This document shows, one piece after another, positions 8,247 through 16,834 of a stretch of DNA of 64,000 bases (position 1 is the stretch's first letter; every line of letters begins with the position of its first letter). The position numbers were made by a program, and so were the translations under genes. The stretch comes from an uncultured Oscillospiraceae bacterium. GTDB taxonomy: Bacteria; Bacillota_A; Clostridia; Oscillospirales; Oscillospiraceae. The stretch spans positions 1 through 64,000 of the forward strand of contig CAJTTS010000007.1 of NCBI GenBank assembly GCA_910579155.1, written 5' to 3'. The notes beneath the pieces were generated by a model that did not search any database, was not told the origin of the DNA, and saw only the letters and a program-made list of their open reading frames with translations.

Positions 8247-9044
8247 TTACCCCTCCAGCGTCTGGTGAGAGCGGTCCACCAGGTCCTTTAAATCGAAATC
8301 GGCCGGTTCCCCGGCCCCCGTACACAGGTAGCCCAGATACTCGATGTTCCCCTCCGGCCCCCGGATGGGGGAAAAGTCCAGGCCGCGCACAGAGAAATCC
8401 GCCTCTTCGGCGTGAATGAGAAAGCGCTCCAAAACCTCCAGATGGACCAACCGGTCCCGGACCACGCCCTTTTTGCCCACCTTATCCTTACCCGCCTCAA
8501 ATTGGGGCTTGACCAGGGCGGCAACCTCGCCGTCCCGGGCCATCAAGGGCCGCAGGGCGGGCAGGATCAGCCCCAGGGAGATGAAGGACACGTCGATGGA
8601 GGCGAAGTCCAGCGGCTCGGGGATCTGTTCCGCCGTCAGGTAGCGGGCGTTGGTCCGCTCCAGGCACACCACCCTGGGGTCGTTCCGGATGGACCAGGCC
8701 AACTGCCCGTATCCCACGTCCACGGCGTACACCTTTTTGGCCCCGTTTTGCAGCATACAGTCGGTAAAACCGCCGGTGGAGGCGCCGATGTCGGCGGCAA
8801 CCTTTCCCGTCAGGGCGATGGGGAAGCACCGCATAGCCTTTTCCAGCTTCAATCCGCCCCGGCTGACATAGCGCAGGCCGCCCCGGACCTCCAGCGGCGC
8901 GTCCTCGTCCAAGGTGAGTCCCGCCTTGTCGCACCGGCGCTCCCTGGAGTACACCTGCCCCGCCATGATGACGGCCTGGGCCTTTTGGCGGCTCTCGGCC
9001 AGCCCCCGCTCCACCAGCAGCAGGTCCACACGCTTTTTAGCCAC
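8247..9044 (-). CDS. tlyA: TlyA family rRNA 2'-O-methyltransferase
   Basis: This 265-residue protein has an N-terminal S4 RNA-binding domain (KRVDLLLVERGLAESRQKAQ). An FtsJ/RrmJ-type methyltransferase domain follows, with the SAM motif DIGASTGGFTD and the acidic DVGYGQL motif. Family members methylate cytidine 2'-OH groups in rRNA; the old name hemolysin A is misleading. Its start lies inside the last eight bases of dxs, which points to translational coupling. Confidence 0.92.
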   Translation of the reverse strand: MAKKRVDLLLVERGLAESRQKAQAVIMAGQVYSRERRCDKAGLTLDEDAPLEVRGGLRYVSRGGLKLEKAMRCFPIALTGKVAADIGASTGGFTDCMLQNGAKKVYAVDVGYGQLAWSIRNDPRVVCLERTNARYLTAEQIPEPLDFASIDVSFISLGLILPALRPLMARDGEVAALVKPQFEAGKDKVGKKGVVRDRLVHLEVLERFLIHAEEADFSVRGLDFSPIRGPEGNIEYLGYLCTGAGEPADFDLKDLVDRSHQTLEG

Positions 9045-10872
9045 GCTCCGTCACCTCCAGCGCCCGGCGGGCAATGGATTCGCCATCGATACCGCACAGT
9101 TGGCGCAGCTCCGCCACGGTCCCGTGCTGGACAAACCGGTCCCCCAGGTTCACCAGGGCCAGCTTCACGCCCTCCACGCCCCGCAGGGCGAACTCGGCGG
9201 CGATCCTCCGCCCCACACAGCCCGCGTCCACGCACTCCTCCGCCACCACCAGCGTCCCGGTCTTTTGGGCGCAGGCAACCACGGCGTCCACGTCCAGGGG
9301 GGAAATGCTGTTAAGCTTCACCACCTGAGCGGATTTTCCCTTCTCCTCCAGCAGCTTCGCAGCCGCCAGAGCCTCGTTAATCATCACCCCGTAGGCGGCG
9401 ATGGTCACGTCCGTACCGGGGCGGATGACGCTGGCCCCCTCGATGCCGCACAGGGCGGTAAACTCCCCCTCGCCTCCCTTGGGATAGCGCAGCGCCACCG
9501 GGCCGCGGACCTTCTCCACGGCGTAGCGCAGCATGGCCCGCAGCTCCTCAAAGCTGGCGGGGCAGTAAATTTTCATCCCGGGCACCGAGCTGAGATAGGC
9601 CACGTCGAACACGCCGTGGTGGGTCTCGCCATCCTCGCCGGACAGGCCCGCCCGGTCCACGCCCAGCACCACGTGCAGCCCCTGAATGGCCACATCGTGA
9701 ATCAGCATATCGTAAGCCCGCTGTAAAAACGTGGAGTAGATAGCCGCCACGGGAATGGCCCGCTGCTTGGCCATCCCGGCCGACATAGCCACGGCGTGGC
9801 CCTCGGCGATGCCCACGTCGAAAAAGCGGCCGGGGTACTCCCTGGCGAACTCCACCAGCCCCGTGCCGTCAGGCATGGCGGCGGTGACGGCGCACACATC
9901 GTCCCGTTCCCGGGCCAACTGCCGCAGAGCGTTGCCGAACACGCTGGAAAAGCTCTCCTTGCTCTCGCTCAACAGCGTGCCGTCCTCTTTGCGGAACGGG
10001 CCCACGCCGTGAAAACGGTCCGGCTCCTTTTCCGCGGGGGCGTAGCCCTTTCCTTTGACGGTCTTGATGTGGAGCAGCACCGGGCAGTTCAGCTCCTTGG
10101 CGTACCGCAGCAGCCGGGTCAGGTAATTCACATCGTGGCCGTCCACCGGGCCCAGATATGTAAACCCCATATCCTCGAACATACTGCAATGGAGCACCGC
10201 ATTTTTCACCGCCTGCTTGGCCCGGTGGGTGAGTCGGTACAGCCCCCGGCCCGCGGCGGACATACCCGTAACCTTCCGATACACCTTCTTGAATTGCAGG
10301 TACTGGGGTTTCAGCCGCTGCTGGGCCAGGTGGCGGGCCACGCCGCCCACATTCTTGGTGATAGACATCCCGTTGTCGTTGAGAATGACCACAAGCTGCT
10401 CCCCGCTCTGCCCCGCGTCGGACAGCCCCTCGTAGGCCAGCCCGCCGGTCATGGCCCCATCCCCCAGCAGGGCCAGCACGCAGTAGTCCTCGCGGTTCCG
10501 CGTCCGGGCCCGGGCCATGCCCAGGGCCACCGACACCGCGTTGGAGGCGTGCCCCGCGATGAACGCGTCCGCCCGGTGCTCCCGGGGCTTGGGGAAACCG
10601 GACAGGCCGCCCAGCTTGCGCAGCCGGTCCATCTGCCCCCCCCGCTGGGTCAGGATTTTGTGGGCGTAGCACTGGTGCCCCACGTCGAACACCAGCCGGT
10701 CCGTCTCCAAATCAAAGACGCGGTGGACGGCCACGGTGGCCTCCACCACGCCCAGGCTGGAGGCCAGATGGCCCCCGGTCTTGGACACGCTGTCGATAAT
10801 CTGTTCCCTCAACTGGTCGCACAGCAGCTTCGCCTGGAGGTCCGTGAGGGTGCTCATCCGCTCCGGGTCCAT
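9037..10872 (-). CDS. dxs: 1-deoxy-D-xylulose-5-phosphate synthase
   Basis: This 611-residue thiamine-diphosphate enzyme makes DXP from pyruvate and glyceraldehyde 3-phosphate, the entry step of the MEP isoprenoid pathway. The SVSKTGGHLASSLG stretch and the ThDP-binding GDGAMTGG...NDNGMSI region are intact, and the C-terminal transketolase domains are complete. I chose ATG 10872 (MDPERMS) because AAAGGAGG lies six bases upstream; a longer frame lacks such a site. ispA lies nearby in the same direction, so the cluster feeds polyprenyl diphosphate synthesis. Confidence 0.96.
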   Translation of the reverse strand: MDPERMSTLTDLQAKLLCDQLREQIIDSVSKTGGHLASSLGVVEATVAVHRVFDLETDRLVFDVGHQCYAHKILTQRGGQMDRLRKLGGLSGFPKPREHRADAFIAGHASNAVSVALGMARARTRNREDYCVLALLGDGAMTGGLAYEGLSDAGQSGEQLVVILNDNGMSITKNVGGVARHLAQQRLKPQYLQFKKVYRKVTGMSAAGRGLYRLTHRAKQAVKNAVLHCSMFEDMGFTYLGPVDGHDVNYLTRLLRYAKELNCPVLLHIKTVKGKGYAPAEKEPDRFHGVGPFRKEDGTLLSESKESFSSVFGNALRQLARERDDVCAVTAAMPDGTGLVEFAREYPGRFFDVGIAEGHAVAMSAGMAKQRAIPVAAIYSTFLQRAYDMLIHDVAIQGLHVVLGVDRAGLSGEDGETHHGVFDVAYLSSVPGMKIYCPASFEELRAMLRYAVEKVRGPVALRYPKGGEGEFTALCGIEGASVIRPGTDVTIAAYGVMINEALAAAKLLEEKGKSAQVVKLNSISPLDVDAVVACAQKTGTLVVAEECVDAGCVGRRIAAEFALRGVEGVKLALVNLGDRFVQHGTVAELRQLCGIDGESIARRALEVTERG

Positions 10873-10962
10873 GGGCCGCCTCCTTTCGTCGGGACAAGCT
10901 CCACATCCTTCGCTTCTGCCTTTCGGCAAAAGCTCAGTCATTCCGCCGCCCCTCCTCTCCCC

Positions 10963-10985
10963 AAAAAGCCGAAGGACGGCTTTCG
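10963..10985 (-). terminator. weak intrinsic terminator after the PAP2-like gene
   Basis: On the minus strand AAAGCCG and CGGCTTT form a 7-bp stem with a short loop and a T5 tail directly downstream of the PAP2-like stop. It may lower readthrough into dxs. Confidence 0.55.
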
Positions 10986-11000
10986 GGGTTCCTTTTTCTC

Positions 11001-11441
11001 TTAAAATCCGTAGGCGATATATCCGCCCGCCAACCCCACTACGGCGCCCAGAACGCCGCCCACCGCCACCTGGAGCGGCGTGTGGCCGATGAGCTCCTTC
11101 AGATCCGCCTCAAAGGCCTCCGGCTTGCCCTCGCCCCAGCTTCGCATGAGCTGGTTGAGCACCTTGGCCTGTTTTCCGGTCTCCAGCCGAACATGGGCCG
11201 CGTCGTACATGACGATGAACGCCAGCACTGTCGCCACAGCAAATACCGGCGAGTCAAATCCGGTGCATATGGCGGTGGATACCGCGGTGGCGCACACCAA
11301 CGCCGAGTGGGAGCTGGGCATGCCGCCGCCGGTGGTGAGATAGGTGAGGTCAAATTTCCGGTAGACCGCGATGGAAATCAGCAGCTTCAGCACCTGGGCA
11401 ATGGCCCAGGCGGATATGGCGATCAATAAAACCGGACACAT
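11001..11441 (-). CDS. divergent PAP2 family (DUF212) membrane protein
   Basis: This 146-residue integral membrane protein has about four hydrophobic segments. It carries the divergent phosphatidic-acid-phosphatase motifs GGGMPSSHSA near residue 40 and GHTPLQV near residue 117. The start is ATG 11441, preceded by GAGGAGAG. The family is found next to ispA and dxs in many Firmicutes and may act on polyprenyl phosphates, but its reaction is not established. It sits between ispA and dxs. Confidence 0.86.
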   Translation of the reverse strand: MCPVLLIAISAWAIAQVLKLLISIAVYRKFDLTYLTTGGGMPSSHSALVCATAVSTAICTGFDSPVFAVATVLAFIVMYDAAHVRLETGKQAKVLNQLMRSWGEGKPEAFEADLKELIGHTPLQVAVGGVLGAVVGLAGGYIAYGF

Positions 11442-11499
11442 CACGCATCTCTCCTCTATTTCCAGATGAATGGGCGTCTTTTTCCATCCACCATCCGTC

Positions 11500-12384
11500 T
11501 CATTTTTTCCGCTTTGCCAAGGAATCGGCCAGTGCGCAGAGAAACTCCGGGCGGTCAAAGGCCCCGGAAATGCTCCCCTTGGCAAGCTCGGTGTGCTCCT
11601 CCACCAGCTCCCGGCACCGGTCCAGGCCGTACAGCGTGGCGAAAGTGGTCTTGCCGTTGTCCGCGTCGGACCCGATGGGCTTGCCCAGCTCCTCGGCGGT
11701 GGACTCCACATCCAGCATATCGTCCCGGATCTGGAAAGCCAGCCCCAACTCCTTGGCATAGTCCAGCGCCACAACCCACTGCTGCTCCGTGTATTCCACC
11801 GGAGAGGCCGTCAGTCCCAGCAGACAGGCCGCCCCCAGCAGGGCGGAGGTTTTGTGCAGATGGATTTGTGTCAGGCGGTCTACATCCAGCGCGTTCCCCT
11901 CCTCCACAATATCCAAATACTGACCGGCGCACATATTGTGCCGGCCTGCGGCAACCGCCAGCACTTCACACGCTTTCGCATTGGCTTGAGGTGTAGTGCG
12001 GCTGGACAGGGTCAGCCGCTCAAAAGCCGCCGCTTGAAGCGCGTCCCCCGCCAGAAGGGCCAGCCATTCACTGTATTTCACATGGCAGGTGGGCTTGCCC
12101 CGGCGCAGCGCATCGTCGTCCATACAGGGCAGATCGTCGTGGATGAGGGAATAGGTGTGGAGCATCTCGATGCCGCACGCGTAGTCCAGGGCGGGCTCCA
12201 TCTCCCCGCACAGCGCCTCGCAGAACTTCAGCGCCAGCACGGGCCGCACCCGCTTGCCCCCGGCCAGCAGGCTGTAGCGCATGGCGTCCAGCAGCTCACG
12301 GTAAGTGCCGTCCCCTTGAAAACAGCCTTCCAGCTCCCGCTCCACCAGGGCCAGGGCCGCCTGGTATTCCCGCTCAAACTCCAT
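11500..12384 (-). CDS. ispA: polyprenyl (farnesyl) diphosphate synthase
   Basis: This 294-residue trans-prenyltransferase has the first aspartate-rich motif in HDDLPCMDDDALRRGKPT and the second in FQIRDDMLD. Both bind magnesium and diphosphates. Its size and motif spacing fit farnesyl diphosphate synthase. I chose ATG 12384 over ATG 12390 because GGGGAGG then lies seven bases away. It is translationally coupled to xseB, the usual xseA-xseB-ispA order of Firmicutes. Confidence 0.93.
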   Translation of the reverse strand: MEFEREYQAALALVERELEGCFQGDGTYRELLDAMRYSLLAGGKRVRPVLALKFCEALCGEMEPALDYACGIEMLHTYSLIHDDLPCMDDDALRRGKPTCHVKYSEWLALLAGDALQAAAFERLTLSSRTTPQANAKACEVLAVAAGRHNMCAGQYLDIVEEGNALDVDRLTQIHLHKTSALLGAACLLGLTASPVEYTEQQWVVALDYAKELGLAFQIRDDMLDVESTAEELGKPIGSDADNGKTTFATLYGLDRCRELVEEHTELAKGSISGAFDRPEFLCALADSLAKRKK

Positions 12385-12386
12385 GG

Positions 12387-12605
12387 TCATTCCTCCCCCT
12401 CAAAGGGGGCCTCCTCGTCGTCGGCCAGCAGAAGGTTCACCTTCTGCTCCGCCTGATTCAGCAGCTCCTCGCACTGGCCCGCCAGCTTGGCCCCCTCCTC
12501 AAACAGCTTCAGCGACTGGTCCAGGCCGCACTCGCCCTTCTCCAACTGGGCCACAATGGCCTCCAGCCGCTCCATGGACTCTTCAAAGGATTTTTTTGCA
12601 GCCAT
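12387..12605 (-). CDS. xseB: exodeoxyribonuclease VII small subunit
   Basis: This 72-residue acidic helical protein has the family core SFEESMERLEAIVAQLEKGE and LEEGAKLAGQCEELLNQAE. It assembles along XseA to form exonuclease VII. It lies between xseA and ispA. The 69-base gap to xseA is longer than the usual overlap and holds nothing recognisable. Confidence 0.95.
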   Translation of the reverse strand: MAAKKSFEESMERLEAIVAQLEKGECGLDQSLKLFEEGAKLAGQCEELLNQAEQKVNLLLADDEEAPFEGEE

Positions 12606-12674
12606 TCCTATTCCTCCCCGTTGACCTCACAGATATCGTTTCGTCAGACGCCGGCACATCCAAACCGTTTCTTT

Positions 12675-13961
12675 TCACCGCCACGTCCGCTCCTCCCTCT
12701 CCTTGACCTCACAGCTCAATACGCCGTTGGACACCAGCACGTCCAGCCGGTCTCCCGGCCCGGCCTGGGCCACGGACGATACCACGTCCTTCCCCCGTCG
12801 GGCAATGGCGTAGCCCCGGCCCAGCACTTTCAGCGGGCTCAGGGCGTCCAGCCCCGCCGCCAGACGGCCCAGACAGCCCCGCCGGGCGCTCAGCCGCGCC
12901 TGCACCGCCAGGGGCAGCCGGGCCTTCTGGGCGTTCAGCTTCTGCCGCCCCCGGTCCGTCTCGCTCCGCAGCGCCAGGCTCATGCGCCGCCGCAGGTCGT
13001 CCAGCGCCATGTGCCGGTCCTGGATAGGGGCCTTGATGTTTGTCAGGGCCCGGCTGTTTTTCAGCCTGGCCAGCTCCCGCCGCCCCGCCGTTAGACGCCC
13101 CTGGAGCGCCCGGGCCAGCCGTCCGGACAACTGCGCCAGCCGCGCCCGCTCCTCGTTCTGGTCGGGGACGGCCAGCTCCGCGCCGTTGGAAGGGGTGGCC
13201 GCCCGCAGGTCCGCCACATAGTCGGCAATAGTCACGTCCGGCTCGTGGCCCACGGCGGAGATCACCGGGATGTTGGACAGGTAGATGGCCCGTGCCACCG
13301 GCTCCTCGTTGAAGGCCCACAGGTCCTCCCTGGAGCCGCCGCCCCGCCCGGTGATGATGAGGTCGATATCCGCCCGGTTATTCAGGCGGTGGATGGAGGC
13401 TGCGATCTCCCCCGCCGCCTCCTGGCCCTGGACCCGGACGGGGGCAATCAAAACCTCCGCCAGAGGCCACCGCGCCCCTAAAATGCGCAGCATGTCCCGC
13501 ACCGCCGCTCCCGCCGGGGAGGTGACCAGGGCGATTTTTTTCGGATACCGGGGCAGGGGCCGCTTATTGGCGGGGTCAAACAGCCCCTCCGCCTCCAGGC
13601 GGCGGCGCAAACGCTCGAACGCCTCGTCCAGCGCCCCCCGGCCGTCCTCCATCAGCTCGCTGCAATAAAGCTGATACTGCCCGTCCCGAGGGAACACGGA
13701 TACCCGGCCGAAGGCCACCACCCGCATCCCGTTGGCGGGACGGAAGCGCAGCCGCGCCGCCTCCCCCCGGAACATGACGCACCGCAGGGAACCCTGCTCA
13801 TCCTTCAGGGAGAAATAGTGGTGCCCGGAGGGGTAGCACTTATAATTGGAAACCTCCCCCCGCACCAGCAGCCCGGCGAGCAGGTCGTCCTGATCCATCA
13901 GCGACTTCACGTAGCCGTTCACCTGAGATACAGTATAGACAGGTAAATTGGCAATATTCAT
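12675..13961 (-). CDS. xseA: exodeoxyribonuclease VII large subunit
   Basis: This 428-residue protein has an N-terminal OB-fold (LVRGEVSNYKCYPSGHHYFSLKD). The catalytic domain contains SPAGAAVRDML, IITGRGGGSREDLWAFNEE and SAVGHEPDVTIADYVADLRA, all hallmark XseA stretches. A long helical C-terminal region follows and binds XseB. Its start overlaps the upstream TsaD-like gene by four bases. The enzyme degrades single-stranded DNA to oligonucleotides. Confidence 0.96.
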   Translation of the reverse strand: MNIANLPVYTVSQVNGYVKSLMDQDDLLAGLLVRGEVSNYKCYPSGHHYFSLKDEQGSLRCVMFRGEAARLRFRPANGMRVVAFGRVSVFPRDGQYQLYCSELMEDGRGALDEAFERLRRRLEAEGLFDPANKRPLPRYPKKIALVTSPAGAAVRDMLRILGARWPLAEVLIAPVRVQGQEAAGEIAASIHRLNNRADIDLIITGRGGGSREDLWAFNEEPVARAIYLSNIPVISAVGHEPDVTIADYVADLRAATPSNGAELAVPDQNEERARLAQLSGRLARALQGRLTAGRRELARLKNSRALTNIKAPIQDRHMALDDLRRRMSLALRSETDRGRQKLNAQKARLPLAVQARLSARRGCLGRLAAGLDALSPLKVLGRGYAIARRGKDVVSSVAQAGPGDRLDVLVSNGVLSCEVKEREERTWR

Positions 13962-14902
13962 CCCCTCACCCCCCGTTCCAGCGCCCGGTGGGTGAGGATG
14001 GCCACCCCAAGGGCGTTATCGGTGGCGTACTGGGGCTGGGCGAACACCGCGCCGCAGGACTTCTCCATGGCGTCCCGGATCTGCCGGTTAGAGGCCACCC
14101 CGCCGGAACACAGCACCGGCAGGCCGGGCCAGCGCTTCCGGGCCTCCCGGGTGGCCCGGAGCAGCACGTCCATGATGGTGTCAATGACGAAGCGGGCGAT
14201 GTTGGCGGGCTTCTCTCCCTTCTCCAGCAACCCTCGCACCTTGTTCTCCATCCCGGACAGGGAGAAGGCCAGGTCGTTGAGCTTCACCCGGAAGAAGCTG
14301 GTATCGTCCGCCTCGGGGTAAAGAGCGTCCAGCGCCTTGCCCGCCGGGAAGGGCAGTCCCAGCAGCACGCCCGCCCGGTCCACCAACTGGCCCGCCGCGA
14401 TATCGCTGGTGCCACCGACGACCTCAGCCCGGACAGTATGGCCTTCCGGCTCCACCCGCAGCAGCTCGGTGGTGCCGCCGGACAGGTGCCAGGCCAAGTG
14501 GGGCTTGTCCAGCAGGTCCTCCCGGCCCGCCGACCAGGCCGCCGCAGCCACATGCCCCTGCTGGTGGGAACAGGGGTAGAACGGCGCCCCCAGCGCCGCC
14601 GACAGGGCCCGGCCCTCCCCCTCGCCCACCAGGAAGCAGGGCATATAGGAGCCCTCCACCTCCCGGGGCCGGGTGGAAGCGCCCACGGCGGCGATCTGCC
14701 CGACGGCCCCGTCCGCCCGGAGTTGCTCCACCATGAGGTGCAGCCGCTTCACGTGCTGGAACAGCGCCTCGCTCTGCCGCAGGCCCAGCGCCCCCTCGGG
14801 CACGGTGAGCAGCTTCCCCCGGTTTTCCGCCGTGCCGTTGCCGAACACGGCGGCGGAGGTGGTGTAGTTGCTGGTATCAAAGCCAAGACACTGCGCGTCC
14901 AT
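13958..14902 (-). CDS. TsaD/Kae1-like (peptidase M22 fold) paralogue
   Basis: This 314-residue ASKHA-fold protein is related to TsaD. It starts with the ATPase-like LGFDTSNYTTSAAV and has the HQQGH metal motif, a LSGGTTELLRV phosphate loop and a C-terminal SGGVASNRQIRDAM. True TsaD makes the t6A base in tRNA. This shorter paralogue, found between nusB and xseA in clostridia, has no settled role. I prefer ATG 14902, eight bases after AGGAG, over GTG 14911 which overlaps the nusB stop. Confidence 0.8.
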   Translation of the reverse strand: MDAQCLGFDTSNYTTSAAVFGNGTAENRGKLLTVPEGALGLRQSEALFQHVKRLHLMVEQLRADGAVGQIAAVGASTRPREVEGSYMPCFLVGEGEGRALSAALGAPFYPCSHQQGHVAAAAWSAGREDLLDKPHLAWHLSGGTTELLRVEPEGHTVRAEVVGGTSDIAAGQLVDRAGVLLGLPFPAGKALDALYPEADDTSFFRVKLNDLAFSLSGMENKVRGLLEKGEKPANIARFVIDTIMDVLLRATREARKRWPGLPVLCSGGVASNRQIRDAMEKSCGAVFAQPQYATDNALGVAILTHRALERGVRG

Positions 14903-14907
14903 GAGCC

Positions 14908-15363
14908 TCACTCCTGCTCCGGCAGCTCCTCGCGCACAAAGGAGCCCAGGATGCCGTTGATAAATTTGACCACATCGTCGCCCACATACTTCTTGGCGAT
15001 CTCCACCGCCTCGTTGATGGCCACCTTGTTGGGGATGTCGGGCATGTACATGATCTCGTACATGGTCACCCGCATGATGGCGGAGGCCACCCGGTCGATG
15101 CGCTCAAATTTCCACCCCTTGGCGTATTTGGCGATATAGCCGTCCAGCTCCGCGCCGTGGCTGCCCACTCCCCGGACCAGCCGGGTGATGTAGTCCAGTT
15201 CCCCCTCCCCGGGGAATTCTTCGTACATCGGCTCGTCCTGGGCCCGCCGGGCGAAGGACTCCGGGGTGAGCTCCCGTTCCAGAAGCTGCTGGACCTTTTC
15301 ATCCGAAAAGGCCAATTCAAAGGCAAAGTGGACCGCGATCTCCCGGGCCGTGCTTCTGTTCAT
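14908..15363 (-). CDS. nusB: transcription antitermination factor NusB
   Basis: This 151-residue all-helical protein begins with the typical AREIAVHFAFELAFSD and ends with NKVAINEAVEIAKKYVGDDVVKFINGILGSF. NusB with NusE binds boxA RNA in rRNA operons. It is the first gene after a terminator and a predicted promoter, so it may head its own unit of the cluster. Confidence 0.95.
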   Translation of the reverse strand: MNRSTAREIAVHFAFELAFSDEKVQQLLERELTPESFARRAQDEPMYEEFPGEGELDYITRLVRGVGSHGAELDGYIAKYAKGWKFERIDRVASAIMRVTMYEIMYMPDIPNKVAINEAVEIAKKYVGDDVVKFINGILGSFVREELPEQE

Positions 15364-15449
15364 AAGGCCTCCTCCTTTCCCGGCGTGATGGCCGCCGGAG
15401 CTCCATTATGATTGTTCGGGCACAAAAACCCATTGTGAATATCCAATTT

Positions 15450-15478
15450 ATTATACACGCACGCGCCGAAAAAGGGAA
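15450..15478 (-). promoter_or_regulatory. putative promoter of the nusB unit
   Basis: On the minus strand a perfect -10 TATAAT lies at 15450-15455. The sequence at -35 distance is only a weak match (TTCCCT, 17-base spacer). The stretch 15364-15550 otherwise holds a short A/T-flanked hairpin near 15470-15490 and no gene. Confidence 0.5.
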
Positions 15479-15502
15479 GCCCTTTTTCCACTTTTTGCGC
15501 AG

Positions 15503-15530
15503 AAAAAGAGCCGGGCTTCCACCCGGCTCT
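15503..15530 (-). terminator. intrinsic terminator after asp23
   Basis: On the minus strand an AGAGCCGGG/CCCGGCTCT stem with a short loop and a T5 tail lies 20 bases behind the asp23 stop. It ends the spoIIIA-asp23 transcript before the nusB promoter. Confidence 0.9.
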
Positions 15531-15550
15531 CACACTGATTCGTTAAATGC

Positions 15551-15919
15551 TCACTTCTGGAAGGTCACACCCACCACGGTGACGTTGACCTGGGACACCT
15601 CCAGCCCGCTGGTGTTCTCCACCGCGCTGAACACCGCCTCTTGAACGGCCTTGGCCACGTCGGTGACCACGTAGCCGTACCGCACCAGGATGGGCAAGTC
15701 CACGCTCACCCGCTCGTCCTCCACCTCCAGGCGCACACCCTTGGTCAGGGCCTTGCGGTTGGCGCTGGCGGTGCCCTCGCTGCTCAGGCCGGAACCCAGA
15801 GAGCTGACGCCCTCCACGTCCACCGCGGCGGCGGCGGCGATGACGGTGAGCACCTCCTCGGAAATGCTGACGCTGCCCAACTCGCTCTCGTGGGAGATAT
15901 ATTCTTTGCCTTCGGCCAT
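15551..15919 (-). CDS. Asp23/Gls24 family envelope stress protein
   Basis: This 122-residue protein has the family pattern of a conserved ISEEVLTVIAAAAAVDVEGV helix and a V-rich C-terminal half (LPILVRYGYVVTDVAKAVQEAV, VSQVNVTVVGV). In Firmicutes this paralogue follows spoIIIAH. Members associate with the membrane or envelope and are linked to cell-wall stress; the precise role is unclear. The start is ATG 15919, preceded by AAAGGAG and GAGG. Confidence 0.88.
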   Translation of the reverse strand: MAEGKEYISHESELGSVSISEEVLTVIAAAAAVDVEGVSSLGSGLSSEGTASANRKALTKGVRLEVEDERVSVDLPILVRYGYVVTDVAKAVQEAVFSAVENTSGLEVSQVNVTVVGVTFQK

Positions 15920-15992
15920 GTTCGCCTCACGCTCCTTTAACCATATTGGAGCTATTATATCACCCTGTCCCACAAATTACAATCCTAATTTT

Positions 15993-16025
15993 CCGCGCTG
16001 CTCTCGACGGCTCTGCGCTTCTTTT
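15993..16025. repeat. 33-bp unit of an intergenic repeat, copy a
   Basis: This 33-bp segment recurs at 16128-16160 with one mismatch and, more diverged, at 16922-16954. It lies in the 239-base gap between asp23 and spoIIIAH. No gene is seen in that gap. Confidence 0.8.
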
Positions 16026-16041
16026 CTTGTCACGCTTCGCC

Positions 16042-16156
16042 TGTTCGCGACGCGCGGCTTCGCTGCGTCTCAGGCAAAACCCGCCCCGCTGCGCGGCGGC
16101 TGGGCTTTTGCCATCGCTTCGCTCCATCCGCGCTGCTCTCGACGGCTCAGCGCTTC
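16042..16156. repeat. intergenic repeat of about 115 bp, copy 1
   Basis: This segment matches 16835-16950 over its whole length, with shared blocks such as TGTTCGCG, GCGCGCGGCTTCG, GGGCTTTTGC and CGCTCCATCCG. It starts directly at the spoIIIAH stop codon and fills most of the asp23-spoIIIAH gap. Confidence 0.82.
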
Positions 16157-16158
16157 TT

Positions 16159-16761
16159 TTACGGCTCCGTCTCAATGACCGTGATCTTGCTGGCGGCCAG
16201 CCCGGTCTCCTCCTTGACAATCTCCATGATTTTGGTGGCGTCGGCCTCCCCCAGGCCGTTGGACGTGGAGGAAACCACCACGCTGGCGCTGTCGTCATTG
16301 ATGAAGCAGATGCAGTCGCCGTAGCCTTTGGCGGTAATCAGATTCTCAATGTTGGCCTCCGACATGGTGACGGAGGCCATGGCCTGGATGGACGCGTTGG
16401 CCTCGTCGATGATCTCCTGCTGGGCCGCCGTGTCCGCCGCCGCCTGCTGCAAGAGCTGGAGGGCGTTGTCCCGGGCCTGCTGGCGGTTCAGCCGGGCGGA
16501 GGCAAAATAGCCCGTCTGCTCCCCGCCGGCGCTGGGGGCCGCGCTGGCATCCGCCGAGGGCTGGGCGCTGGCGTCTGGCTTCCCCGCCGTCTGGCCGTCC
16601 TCCCCATTGACCAAGGCCGCTTGGCCCAGCAGCCTGCCGCCGCCCTGCCCGTCCGTGCCGTCGGCCGTGGCCTCCCGGCCGTAAGACCAGTTCAGGTACA
16701 CCGCCGCCCCCACAAACAGCACGATGGCCACCACGACCGCGTTTCGTTTCCACACACTCAT
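16159..16761 (-). CDS. spoIIIAH: stage III sporulation protein AH
   Basis: This 200-residue protein has one N-terminal membrane segment (AVVVAIVLFVGAAVYLNW), a low-complexity Ala/Ser/Pro linker, and a C-terminal ring-building domain of the secretin/EscJ type. In B. subtilis SpoIIIAH sits in the mother-cell membrane and binds SpoIIQ to form the feeding channel. The start is ATG 16761, eight bases after GGAGG. It is set apart from spoIIIAG by a 178-base gap that contains a parS site and a repeat copy. Confidence 0.93.
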   Translation of the reverse strand: MSVWKRNAVVVAIVLFVGAAVYLNWSYGREATADGTDGQGGGRLLGQAALVNGEDGQTAGKPDASAQPSADASAAPSAGGEQTGYFASARLNRQQARDNALQLLQQAAADTAAQQEIIDEANASIQAMASVTMSEANIENLITAKGYGDCICFINDDSASVVVSSTSNGLGEADATKIMEIVKEETGLAASKITVIETEP

Positions 16762-16787
16762 TGTTCCGTCCTCCATTTCACAAAGAT

Positions 16788-16803
16788 TGTTTCACGTGAA
16801 ACA
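16788..16803. promoter_or_regulatory. parS centromere site (ParB/Spo0J binding)
   Basis: The 16-base palindrome TGTTTCACGTGAAACA is identical to the bacterial parS consensus. It lies between spoIIIAG and spoIIIAH, just upstream of the spoIIIAH ribosome site. ParB loads here with CTP and recruits SMC, and such sites cluster around the replication origin. A chance perfect 16-mer in 64 kb is very unlikely. Confidence 0.93.
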
Positions 16804-16834
16804 TATGTTCTATTCCATGTTGTCGCGCTGCGTC

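Noticed and set aside
15960..16298. Minus-strand frame with repeated RSAEPSRAARM-type peptides
   Set aside because: It is a translation of the intergenic DNA repeat, overlaps the spoIIIAH 3' end and lacks a start site.
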